A stretch of DNA of 64,000 nt from Rhizobium sp. BK399 (lineage in GTDB: Bacteria > Pseudomonadota > Alphaproteobacteria > Rhizobiales > Rhizobiaceae), in NCBI RefSeq assembly GCF_014194695.1, contig NZ_JACIAH010000014.1:1-64000 (forward strand). The letters are read 5' to 3'. Under the pieces are notes generated by a model. That model saw nothing but the letters and a program-made list of their open reading frames with translations, was not told the origin of the DNA and did no database searches. This document shows, piece after piece, positions 42,655 to 51,146 of this stretch (within the stretch, counting starts at the first letter, position 1; each line of letters begins with the position of its first letter). The position numbers and the translations under genes are program-made.

Positions 42655-43470
42655 TCACTCTACCCGCCCTTGTGGAAGGCTCAGCCCGCCGATCAGATCC
42701 GTCGCAGACATCCAGGACACGGCCGAATGATCCACCGTCTCTTCGAATAGACGGGCAAGGAACGCCCGCTCTGAGGCGCCATGGACAAGATGGTGGGTGA
42801 GGATGCCGATCGGCTCGTCAACCGTGGCGGGCCGCTCCCGCGCGCAAGGGTCCTCTCCGCCGGCAAAACGGGTCAGCAATTCGCCAACCAGTTCCCTGAC
42901 GAGATCCGCATGCGGTCGGTCGCCCCGCTGGCCCCGGGCATTGACGACGTCGACATGCGTGTTAAGGAGCCGGATCGGGCTATTGTCCCTCATTCTGCCG
43001 AACACAGACAGCACCTCGAAGCCTTGCTCTTCAAGGCGCGGGACAAGCTCCGCGCTGATCCTGTTCCATGGCGGCACCAGCATGGGAACAAGCTTCGGAC
43101 CGTGAAGGAGCCGGAGCCTGTCCAGACCGTTGCGGAGCTGTGCCAACACGACGTCGGCGTGCCGATGGCTTCCGAGTTCCTGCTTCTTTTCGTCTGGACC
43201 CGCATGATTTTCATGCGACCAGCCGTGAACGGCAACAAGCACATGATCTTCCCGTGCAAGCCGTGCCACCAGCGCCTCGCCTGTGAAGGCCGGAATGACG
43301 GCAAGGGTCAGCGGAACGGTGGCCTGCCTGGTGGTATCGAGCAACTGTTCCAGCGCGCCCGTAACCTCGACGGCATCGTCGTCCCGCAGCCACAGGCGCG
43401 CTGTCCGGCCGGCGGACCGCCAGCGGTCGAGTTCCTGGCGCAAGGCCGCAAAGGTTTGGTCATCGCTCAT
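42655..43470 (-). CDS. Polysaccharide deacetylase-family protein (271 aa)
   Basis: NodB-homology-type fold: LWLRDDDAVE (strand 1 with the metal/catalytic acidic residues), a second motif HGWSHENH (metal His pair), and PPWNRIS in the place of the R-x-P-Y/W motif, with a C-terminal HHLVHGAS. Cytoplasmic-looking without a signal peptide. It probably acts on an amino-sugar glycan or precursor. The start overlaps the end of the glycosyltransferase gene upstream by four bases (ATGA on the minus strand). Confidence 0.82.
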   Translation of the reverse strand: MSDDQTFAALRQELDRWRSAGRTARLWLRDDDAVEVTGALEQLLDTTRQATVPLTLAVIPAFTGEALVARLAREDHVLVAVHGWSHENHAGPDEKKQELGSHRHADVVLAQLRNGLDRLRLLHGPKLVPMLVPPWNRISAELVPRLEEQGFEVLSVFGRMRDNSPIRLLNTHVDVVNARGQRGDRPHADLVRELVGELLTRFAGGEDPCARERPATVDEPIGILTHHLVHGASERAFLARLFEETVDHSAVSWMSATDLIGGLSLPQGRVE

Positions 43471-44552
43471 GACTGTCGTGTCAAACAGGTCTGCAGGATC
43501 TGGTCAAGCATTTGCGCCGCAATCTCGAGCGACCGCTCTTCAAGAACGAAGCGGCGGGCATTTGCGCCCATCGCCTGTTGCCTGTCGGGCTCGTCGAGCA
43601 GCCTTGCGATCGCTGCAGAAACCGCCTCGATGTCGCCGTCCGCTGTCAGCAGGCCCGTCTCGCCGTCGACGACCACCTCGGGAACACCCGCCGTCTTCTG
43701 GGCGACCACGGGAAGGCCGGCTGCCTGTGCCTCGAGATAGGCAAGGCCATAGGCCTCCCCTGCGCCCGGCCATATGTAGAGACCGGAGCGGCACAGTTCG
43801 CGGGCAACTTCCTCGGCTCCAAGCTGTCCCAGCCATTCAATGCGCTCACCGAAGCCGGAAAACAGCTGCTCGACCTCGCTGCGCATCGGCCCGTCGCCGG
43901 CGATCGCCAGTGTCCAGGGACGGTCCTGCAGACCGGCCAGTGCCTGCGCAAGCATGACATAGCTGCGCATCTTGTCCCCGCTCCTCATCATCGCAACGGC
44001 AATCAGACGCCCAGGCTCCCGGGCATGCGGCGATCCCTGGAAAAGTGCGGTATCGATGAAGGGCCTCAGAATGGCAAACGAACCGGAGGGCAAAGCCTCC
44101 GACAGGCCCCTCCTGTCACGCTCGGTCAGCGAGATGTTGACGGAAGCCTGTCCGAGACCATCGATAACCAGCCTTTGAAACGAGGCCCATGCATCCTCGT
44201 CGCGCTTTTTCGAATAAGACGCCTCGGCCGTGACATAGGGGATCGAGAACTCCCGGCAAAGGACTGGTCCGAAAAGATCCGGCGATTTGTAATAGGGATG
44301 GTAGCAGAACCAGAGATCGGGCCGAAGGCCGCCAGACAGGACATTGCGCAATCGCGCCAGCTCCTGGCGCGCGGCAGCCTGACGCTTGACGGTCTCTTCC
44401 GGGGTCGCGCAAAAACTCCGAAATTCGGAGATGACCTCGACGGAATGGCCGCGGAGCTCGAGAGCCTGCACAAGGAGGCGTGCCATGAGGCGATCGCCTG
44501 ACGGCACGGGATGGTTCGGGGACTTCAGCGGCGCGTAGAATGCAACCCGCAT
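43467..44552 (-). CDS. GT4 glycosyltransferase (361 aa)
   Basis: GT-B fold: N-terminal MRVAFYAPLKSPNHPVPSGD (acceptor domain) and C-terminal nucleotide-sugar domain with LAIAGDGPM, IEWLGQL, and the E-x7-E motif EAYGLAYLEAQAAGLPVV, then GVPEVVVDGETGLL. ATG 44552 is 8 bases after GGAG; in-frame ATG 44558 is too close to it. First gene of a two-gene leftward unit with the deacetylase; it is divergent from the CyaC-like cyclase. Confidence 0.88.
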   Translation of the reverse strand: MRVAFYAPLKSPNHPVPSGDRLMARLLVQALELRGHSVEVISEFRSFCATPEETVKRQAAARQELARLRNVLSGGLRPDLWFCYHPYYKSPDLFGPVLCREFSIPYVTAEASYSKKRDEDAWASFQRLVIDGLGQASVNISLTERDRRGLSEALPSGSFAILRPFIDTALFQGSPHAREPGRLIAVAMMRSGDKMRSYVMLAQALAGLQDRPWTLAIAGDGPMRSEVEQLFSGFGERIEWLGQLGAEEVARELCRSGLYIWPGAGEAYGLAYLEAQAAGLPVVAQKTAGVPEVVVDGETGLLTADGDIEAVSAAIARLLDEPDRQQAMGANARRFVLEERSLEIAAQMLDQILQTCLTRQS

Positions 44553-44742
44553 CACCATGTCTCCGCCGAGACACACTGTTTACAACAGATGCTCGGGCCT
44601 GCCGCCGGAAAATACGTTATTGTCAGCATGCCCGCTTTCTGCTGATAGAGTGAAAGGCGTTCGCAATCGCAGCGGCGGCAATTCAACCTCAATTCCGTCT
44701 TCTCTATTGTATTTGGCACCTGGTATTCAAGAACGGGAATGA

Positions 44743-46464
44743 ATGGCGACAGTCGCTGCCACCGGTATTTTTTCAGAGCGCTCGATCAGAAGGGCCCGGC
44801 TTGGCTCCGGGCTTGTCATGTTCCTGTTCGTCCTGCTGCATCTATCCAACCACGCGCTCGGACTGATTTCAGTGTCGGCCGCAGACGACGGGCGACGCAT
44901 CTTCCTGGCGATCTGGCGCAACCCCGTGGGCACCTTCGTGTTCTACACTGCGGTGTTCGTCCATATCTGCCTTGTCCTTCGCTCCGTCTACAAGCGCCGC
45001 AGCCTGGTCATGCCGGCAGCGGAGATGGCGCAGATGGTGCTCGGGCTCGCCATTCCGCTGCTGTTGATGGACCATGTGATCGGTACCCGGATCGCCCATA
45101 CCCTCTTCCACTACCGCGATGACTACGAGACGATCGTTCGCCTGCTCTGGGTCACCTCTCCGGGCGCCGGCTGGCGACAGGTCGTCGCCCTTCTTTTCGT
45201 CTGGACCCACGGATGCATCGGCCTGCATTTCTGGCTGCGCTACCGGCCCTGGTATGACCGTGTCGCCGCGATGCTCCTAGCCGTCGCGATCCTGCTGCCG
45301 GTACTCGCCATTCTCGGCTTTATCGAAATGGGTCGAACGATCGCCGAGCCGGCCTACGAGGGCATGGTCAATACCGATCGCTATCGCGACAACCTCAACA
45401 CGCGCTACTACTCCAACCCCGAGGCGCAGCAGACGATCGCCATGATCCGGGCCGGTCTCTATGGCTCGTTTTCCGCAGCGCTCCTGATCGTTGTCGGTGC
45501 CAGGACCTTGAGACGGTGGCGCGAGCGCGTCGACCAGATCACCGTGCGCTATCCAGGTGGCGAGGCGATAAGCGTCCCGCGCGGCTTCACGGTTCTGGAG
45601 GCCAGCCGTCTTGGCGGAGTTCCGCACTACTCTGTCTGCGGCGGCAAGGGGCAATGCTCGACCTGCCGCGTCCAGATCCTCAGCGACGACAACGACCTGC
45701 CGCCTCCCGATAAGTTGGAGCAGTCGACTCTCAAGAGGATCAAGGCGGCCTCCGACGTGCGTCTTGCCTGCCAGTTGCGGCCCACACACGACATCACCGT
45801 CGCGCCGTTGCTGGTGGCCGCGCCGGAAAACACATTACCGCCCAACACCCAGGAGACGAGCCCGGGGCGTGAGCGTGAGATCACCGTGCTCTTCTGCGAC
45901 ATCCGCCACTTCACCTCGCTCACCGAGACACGGCTTCCCTTCGATATCGTCTTTCTGCTCAACCGGTATTTCGCGCTGGTCGGCAATGCCGTCGAAAAGG
46001 CTGGCGGGCGCATCGACAAGTTCATTGGCGATGGCGCCATGGCGCTTTTCGGCATCGGCAACTCGGCCGAGGACGCGTGTCGCCAGGCGATCGAAGCGGC
46101 TGCCACGATCGTCCGTGACATCGCCAAGCTCGATGCGGAGCTGAGAGACGAGCTCATCATGCCACTTCACATTGCTATCGGCATTCATACCGGGCCCGCC
46201 GTTGTCGGAACCCTTGGCTATGGCCGCACGCGCAGCGTCACGGCCATCGGCGATACGGTCAATGTCGCAAGCCGCCTGGAGACTGCTGCCAAGGAGTTCA
46301 ACGCTGCGATCGTCATTTCCGATGCGGTCGCAAGCCTTGCGGGTGCCGACACCACCCATGCGGAAAGCCGCGAAATCAGCGTCCGCGGCCGCGCCCTGCC
46401 CTTGAAAGTCTACGTCATTTCGAGCGACAAGGCCGTCAACCTCATCGAAGGAAAAGACAGATGA
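44743..46464 (+). CDS. cyaC: CyaC-like redox-sensing adenylate cyclase (573 aa)
   Basis: Three modules. Residues 20-255: six transmembrane helices with conserved His (His33/37, His74, His111, His156/162) resembling the dihaem cytochrome b anchor of succinate dehydrogenase. Residues 265-355: a plant-type [2Fe-2S] ferredoxin domain with Cys299, Cys305, Cys308 and Cys343. Residues 378-555: class III cyclase with metal Asp386 (FCDIRHF) and Asp430 (KFIGDGAM), base-recognising Lys426 and Asp in IGDTVN, and transition-state Asn/Arg. This is the layout of S. meliloti CyaC, a quinone/redox-responsive adenylate cyclase. Likely makes cAMP according to respiratory state. Its stop overlaps the FkbM gene start. 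Confidence 0.9.
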   Translation: MATVAATGIFSERSIRRARLGSGLVMFLFVLLHLSNHALGLISVSAADDGRRIFLAIWRNPVGTFVFYTAVFVHICLVLRSVYKRRSLVMPAAEMAQMVLGLAIPLLLMDHVIGTRIAHTLFHYRDDYETIVRLLWVTSPGAGWRQVVALLFVWTHGCIGLHFWLRYRPWYDRVAAMLLAVAILLPVLAILGFIEMGRTIAEPAYEGMVNTDRYRDNLNTRYYSNPEAQQTIAMIRAGLYGSFSAALLIVVGARTLRRWRERVDQITVRYPGGEAISVPRGFTVLEASRLGGVPHYSVCGGKGQCSTCRVQILSDDNDLPPPDKLEQSTLKRIKAASDVRLACQLRPTHDITVAPLLVAAPENTLPPNTQETSPGREREITVLFCDIRHFTSLTETRLPFDIVFLLNRYFALVGNAVEKAGGRIDKFIGDGAMALFGIGNSAEDACRQAIEAAATIVRDIAKLDAELRDELIMPLHIAIGIHTGPAVVGTLGYGRTRSVTAIGDTVNVASRLETAAKEFNAAIVISDAVASLAGADTTHAESREISVRGRALPLKVYVISSDKAVNLIEGKDR

Positions 46465-47345
46465 GCGGCCGCGTCTGGCTGACGGCGAAATTCTGGAGCA
46501 GGCGCCTTCGCAAGGCGCGCAATGCTGTCCTGACCAGGCTTTTCGACACCCGCACCGGACGGCGGCTGCTGATCGAGAACATCGGCCCGCGAGTGGTGTC
46601 GATGACGGTTGATGCCGGCGATCATCTGATGACGTTTTCGCCGGCCGACTACATCGGGCGGAAGGTGTTTCGCAAGGGACATTTCGAGCGCCAGCATGTC
46701 GACCGGCTGCTGGCGGTGCTGCGGGAACGCGGACTTTCGCACCAGCCAAGCTGTCTGCTTGAGATCGGTGGCAACATCGGCACGCAGACCGTCTACTTCG
46801 CGCTCAGCGGGGCTTACCGGCGCATCGTCAGCATGGAGCCCGACCCGCGCAACGTCGAATTGCTTCGGAAGAATATCGACCAGAACGGCCTCGATGGGAC
46901 GGTGACGGTCGTCAACTGTGCCGCGGGAGCGACCACGGGCCGGATCGACTTCTTCATGAACGAAAACAACCACGGCAAGAGCAGTGCCTTCAGGAAAAGC
47001 CCCAGCGACCGAAAAATCAGTGTCCCGGTGAGGCCGGTGACTGAGGTTCTCCAGGAGCTTTTGATCAATCCTGCCGATGTCGGTCTCGTCTGGATGGACA
47101 TTGAAGGCTACGAACCTGTCGCCTGCCGGTCCATGACACCTCTCCTGTCCCGGCGCGTGCCATTCTACATGGAGTTCACGCCGCTCTTTTACGGCCCGCA
47201 GCAGACTGGAGAATTCGTAGAGATGCTCGCAGGCTACTACGAGACCTGCCTCGTCTTCTTCGACGACGAGCAACTGCCCCGCGAGATGCGTGTCGTCGAT
47301 CTCCCCGGCGGCGTCGAGCAGTACGACGTACTCTTCCTTCCCTGA
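46461..47345 (+). CDS. FkbM-family methyltransferase (294 aa)
   Basis: SAM-binding motif I LLEIGGNIGTQTVYFAL, acidic loop SMEPDPRNVELLRKNI, and the FkbM signature VWMDIEGYEPVA (D-x-E/D-G-x-E). The ATG overlaps the CyaC-like stop (ATGA), so the two are translationally coupled. FkbM enzymes O-methylate sugars or polyketides; in this context methylation of a surface glycan or its lipid carrier is likely. Confidence 0.88.
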   Translation: MSGRVWLTAKFWSRRLRKARNAVLTRLFDTRTGRRLLIENIGPRVVSMTVDAGDHLMTFSPADYIGRKVFRKGHFERQHVDRLLAVLRERGLSHQPSCLLEIGGNIGTQTVYFALSGAYRRIVSMEPDPRNVELLRKNIDQNGLDGTVTVVNCAAGATTGRIDFFMNENNHGKSSAFRKSPSDRKISVPVRPVTEVLQELLINPADVGLVWMDIEGYEPVACRSMTPLLSRRVPFYMEFTPLFYGPQQTGEFVEMLAGYYETCLVFFDDEQLPREMRVVDLPGGVEQYDVLFLP

Positions 47346-47584
47346 TCCAGAACGAGCGATCGACGCTCCCGGTGCGTTTGGTTAAGACCGGTGCCGGGGC
47401 GATTGTGGATGTTGCGAACTACCCTGCAAACTCATCTTGATTGTAAGTGGCATCGTGCTGCCACGCTGGAACTTGAGTAATACCCTCGCGGCTGCGCTTT
47501 GCGAGTTCGCCGAACACCTTCGGCGGGCATCAGATATGGCAAAGATCCGGCGGCGTCTCGACAGATTCAAACCAGCAGCGCTAA

Positions 47585-48064
47585 TTAGATCCGTCGGTAA
47601 AGGTAGTAGCGCCCCTCTTTGACACCAGTCGGCAGTGCGATGGGCTCGAGTTCTGGCCGGTCAAGCGGAAGGCCGCTCACAGCGATCCCGCCTTTGACAA
47701 GCACGCCCACCATCAGCTGCGGCAGCCATGTCAGTGTGACGGCATCGATCTCGTCATGCCCGGTGCCGATGTCGGCATGCGCCAGTGCTGCGCCGATGCC
47801 GAGAAAGGCCTGGCCGGACTCCCGGATATCGCCCGTCACCATATTTTCTTCCGGTGGTGTCGAGGAGGAATAGGAGCGGACCTCGCGGTCAAAGGCGATG
47901 ATGCGCCGGTCGGGGAAAAGCTCGCGCAGGTGATCATAGGTCCGTCCGTTGCCGAGGCCGAATTCCAGCACAGGGCCCTGTGCCCCGTTCACCAGGTCGA
48001 CCACGGCATTCAAAATGTCGCGCTGAGCCGTCAGGCGGCGGATGAAACTGTCCAGGCGGCTCAT
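47585..48064 (-). CDS. Class I SAM-dependent methyltransferase (159 aa)
   Basis: Compact Rossmann-type methyltransferase: PVLEFGLGNGRTYDHLRELF (motif I), RRIIAFDREVRSY (motif II) and DAVTLTWLPQLM. At 159 residues it lacks a large substrate domain. Convergent with the FkbM gene and divergent from the DUF3095 gene. Substrate unknown. Confidence 0.8.
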   Translation of the reverse strand: MSRLDSFIRRLTAQRDILNAVVDLVNGAQGPVLEFGLGNGRTYDHLRELFPDRRIIAFDREVRSYSSSTPPEENMVTGDIRESGQAFLGIGAALAHADIGTGHDEIDAVTLTWLPQLMVGVLVKGGIAVSGLPLDRPELEPIALPTGVKEGRYYLYRRI

Positions 48065-48190
48065 CTATGCCCTTGTCCATTCACTTAAATTTTCGGTCTG
48101 GTGCTATCATATGAAACCCCAGGCCGTCGATTGCCGTAGATGCAAAATCGCATTGCGGTGAGAGCATGGGTCTGTGCTAGGTTTTTGAAG

Positions 48191-49369
48191 ATGAGCGACC
48201 TCTCCAACGATCGATTCTACGCCGACGTGCCAGTCTTTGCCGACTTCGAGCGGGTGACCGACACGAGCAATTACCGGCCGCTGCCGGAGGGCTGGTTCCT
48301 GGCGGTTGCCGACATTGTCGGATCGACCAAGGCCATCGGCGCTGGCCGCTACAAGGACGTGAACATGGCCGGCGCCAGCGTCATTTCCGCGGTCCTGAAC
48401 GCGGTGGACAGGGGCGACTATCCCTATGTGTTCGGCGGCGACGGTGCCGTTGTCGCACTCCCACAGGAGTTCGAGACGGCAGCGCGCGCCGCGTTGGCGG
48501 CAACGCAGCGATGGGTGGATGAAGAACTCGACCTTGCGCTGCGAATCGCGATCGTGCCGCTTGCGGATATTCGCAAGGAGGGTCTCGACGTGCGTGTGGC
48601 GCGCCATGCGGCGAGCGAAAACGTCGCCTATGCGATGTTTGCCGGCGGCGGCGCGTCCTGGGCCGAGCGGCAGATGAAGAACGGTCTTTATGGCATCGAG
48701 CCGGCGCCATCAGGGGCTCGGCCCGATCTGACCGGCTTGTCCTGCCGGTGGAATCCGATCAAGGCCCACAACGGCGAGATCGTCTCGATCATAGCCATAC
48801 CGGCAGAAGATGGCAGGCCGAGCCCGGAATTCCGCAAGCTCGTGACGGAGGTGATTGCGCTGGCGGCAGAACAGGGGCGCGGCGGCCACCCGGTTCCATC
48901 AGGTGGCCCCGAGTTTTCCTTTTCGTTCAAGGGTTTCGATCGCGAGGCACGTGCCCTGGCAGCGCCTGGAAAGCGGCTCTGGACGAAGCTCTTCATCCTG
49001 TTCCAGAGTATCATGATCGTCCTGCTGCACACGTTCGGCCTGAAGCTTGGCCGTTTCGACGCCCGCCGCTATACCGAGGAGGTGTCCGGCAATTCCGATT
49101 TCCGCAAGTTCGACGACGGCCTGAAAATGACGATCGACGTCGATGCTTCGCACCTTGCCCGGATCGAGGCGCTGCTCGAGGAGGGAGAGGCAAAGGGCGT
49201 GGCCCGCTATGGGCTGCATCGCCAGTCCTCCGCCTTGATGACCTGCTTCGTGCCGACGCCGATGTCGCACGACCACGTGCATTTCATCGATGGGGCCAGC
49301 GGCGGCTACGCTGTCGCCGCAAGCCAGATCTCAGGCAAGACGCTTTCCCCCGCCGACATTACGCCTTGA
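48191..49369 (+). CDS. DUF3095 family, cyclase-fold protein (392 aa)
   Basis: The DUF3095 signature is present: FYADVPVFADFERVTDTSNY at the N-terminus, then the first metal Asp in AVADIVGSTKAI and second in VFGGDGAVVAL, both retained from nucleotide cyclases. The adenine-recognising Lys of true adenylate cyclases (four residues before the second Asp) is Val here. The C-terminal half is specific to the family. Function unknown; it may produce or bind a nucleotide second messenger. ATG 48191 gives the usual start; an upstream in-frame extension is unlikely. Its end overlaps the converging dehydrogenase gene by 11 bases. Confidence 0.82.
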   Translation: MSDLSNDRFYADVPVFADFERVTDTSNYRPLPEGWFLAVADIVGSTKAIGAGRYKDVNMAGASVISAVLNAVDRGDYPYVFGGDGAVVALPQEFETAARAALAATQRWVDEELDLALRIAIVPLADIRKEGLDVRVARHAASENVAYAMFAGGGASWAERQMKNGLYGIEPAPSGARPDLTGLSCRWNPIKAHNGEIVSIIAIPAEDGRPSPEFRKLVTEVIALAAEQGRGGHPVPSGGPEFSFSFKGFDREARALAAPGKRLWTKLFILFQSIMIVLLHTFGLKLGRFDARRYTEEVSGNSDFRKFDDGLKMTIDVDASHLARIEALLEEGEAKGVARYGLHRQSSALMTCFVPTPMSHDHVHFIDGASGGYAVAASQISGKTLSPADITP

Positions 49370-50699
49370 TGATGTGGTCTCCGGCAAGGCCGAGCCGCGC
49401 AAAGACGTTGCGCGTATCGACGATCAGCGGCGCGTTGCGGGTGATCGCTGCATAGTCGAGCTGGTCATGATCCGTCGCGACGAGGATGGCGTCATAGGAC
49501 GCGATGGTTTCGGGGGTGAGGTCGACCGACGCGCGGCCCTTCAGATGCTGGTATTCGCGTGTCGAGGGAATCTCGCCGACCAGCGGATCGTGATAGTCAG
49601 CCTTCCCGCCACGCTCCTCGATGACCTCGATCAAGCGCAGCGACGGGCTTTCGCGGATGTCGGCGACGTTCTTCTTGTAGGCGAGACCAAGAACCAGCAC
49701 CCGCGAGCGGCTGAGCGCCTTGCCGGCACGCATGTCGAGCGCCTCGGCGAGCTTGGCGACCACGTAGCGCGGCATGGCCGAGTTGATCTCGCCGGCAAGT
49801 TCGATGAAGCGGGTCGGCAGTTCGTATTCGCGCGACTTCCAGGTCAGGTAGAAGGGGTCGATCGGGATGCAATGCCCGCCGAGGCCGGGGCCGGGATAGA
49901 ATGGCATGTAGCCGAACGGCTTGGTCTTGGCCGCGTCGATGACCTCCCAGACATCGATCCCCATGGCGGCGTAGACCGTCTTCAATTCGTTGACAAGGGC
50001 AATGTTGACGGAGCGGAAGATGTTCTCCGTCAGCTTGACCGCCTCGGCCGTTGCGTTGGACGAGACCGGAACGACGGTCTTGACCGCGGCGCTGTAGAAC
50101 CCAACCATCAGCGAGAGGGCATCCGCGCCGTCGCCGGCGACGATCTTCGGGATGGTCGCTGTGTTGAAGTGCTGATTGCCCGGATCCTCGCGTTCCGGCG
50201 AGAAACCAACGAAGAAGTCGGTGCCCGATTTGAGGCCGGTGGTCTCCAGGATCACCTTGACGACATCGTCGGTCGTGCCGGGATAGGTCGTCGATTCCAG
50301 CACCACGAGCTGGCCGCTTCTCAGATGCACTGCGATCGACCGGGCCGTTGCCTCGACGAAGGAAAGATCAGGATCGCGGTGGCGGGTGAGCGGTGTCGGA
50401 ACGCAGATGATGATGACGTCGCAGCCGGCAAGCTCTCCAAAATCTGTGGTGGGCGAAAAGCGCTTCTCGTCGATCGCGAGCGCAAGGTCGCCGCTTGTGA
50501 CGGCATCGATATAGGAGCGTTTCGCGTCGAGCGAGACGACTTTGGCGGGGTCGATGTCGAAACCGGTGACGGCAAAGCCGCTACGGGCAATGGCGATCGC
50601 CAGCGGCAGGCCGACATAGCCGAGCCCGATGACACCAGCCCGGGCGGTGCGTGCTTCAATCTTGCGTGAAAGGGCGTCATAGGCGGGGGAACGTGGCAA
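49359..50699 (-). CDS. UDP-GlcNAc/ManNAc-type nucleotide-sugar dehydrogenase (446 aa)
   Basis: N-terminal NAD domain GVIGLGYVGLPLAIAIARSG, conserved SYIDAVTSGDL, VPTPLT, ESTTYPGTT; central FSPEREDPGNQ; catalytic Cys in GPGLGGHCIPIDPFYL; C-terminal VLVLGLAYKKNVADIRESPS. This matches WbpA/TviB/VipA-type enzymes that oxidise the C6 hydroxyl of UDP-N-acetylhexosamines to uronic acids. The TTG start at 50699 is uncertain. It would supply an amino-sugar uronate to the glycan built by neighbouring enzymes. Confidence 0.9.
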   Translation of the reverse strand: MPRSPAYDALSRKIEARTARAGVIGLGYVGLPLAIAIARSGFAVTGFDIDPAKVVSLDAKRSYIDAVTSGDLALAIDEKRFSPTTDFGELAGCDVIIICVPTPLTRHRDPDLSFVEATARSIAVHLRSGQLVVLESTTYPGTTDDVVKVILETTGLKSGTDFFVGFSPEREDPGNQHFNTATIPKIVAGDGADALSLMVGFYSAAVKTVVPVSSNATAEAVKLTENIFRSVNIALVNELKTVYAAMGIDVWEVIDAAKTKPFGYMPFYPGPGLGGHCIPIDPFYLTWKSREYELPTRFIELAGEINSAMPRYVVAKLAEALDMRAGKALSRSRVLVLGLAYKKNVADIRESPSLRLIEVIEERGGKADYHDPLVGEIPSTREYQHLKGRASVDLTPETIASYDAILVATDHDQLDYAAITRNAPLIVDTRNVFARLGLAGDHIIKA

Positions 50700-51146
50700 G
50701 GAAGATCTCGCGTGAATGCTGAAGGTTCTCCTGATCTAATGGAAGACCGTGGCAATTGAAACCCGCCTTCAATCGACATGGTTCGATGCCGGAAACCGGC
50801 TTTGACAGAGCCACTCTGACAGGCCTTGCGCCGGGGCGGCGAGATGATCCTGTCGCCTGCGGTGAGTGTGACAAAAATGACTCAGCCCGTCCCGGGAGAT
50901 TCGGTCGGGCCTCAAAAACTGCGCCAAGACCATTGTTCGAAACCTGCGCGCTGCCTATTTACCTGGAGTAACGAAACGAGAAAGGATTGCCTGCCCTGCC
51001 CATCACATCAACGGGTTGACAGGTGCCACTGCCGTGCTCCCGGCAGATCGTTGACACTATATTACCGCTCGTCCATCCTCCTCCCCCTCTTGCGCAAAAG
51101 ATGCTGCAGGCAGGGTTTCTGGCGTTTTTTTGGGTGGACGTGCTCT
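50700..51146. other. Divergent intergenic region before soluble cyclase
   Basis: About 450 bases between divergent genes. The cyclase frame extends upstream to 50826 but codes a Cys/Arg/Ser-rich sequence unlike the rest and is probably untranslated. It likely contains both promoters; no operator identified. Confidence 0.4.

Noticed and set aside
49290-50669. 459-residue forward frame
   Set aside because: Antisense shadow of the nucleotide-sugar dehydrogenase with its GLGGHCIP motif.
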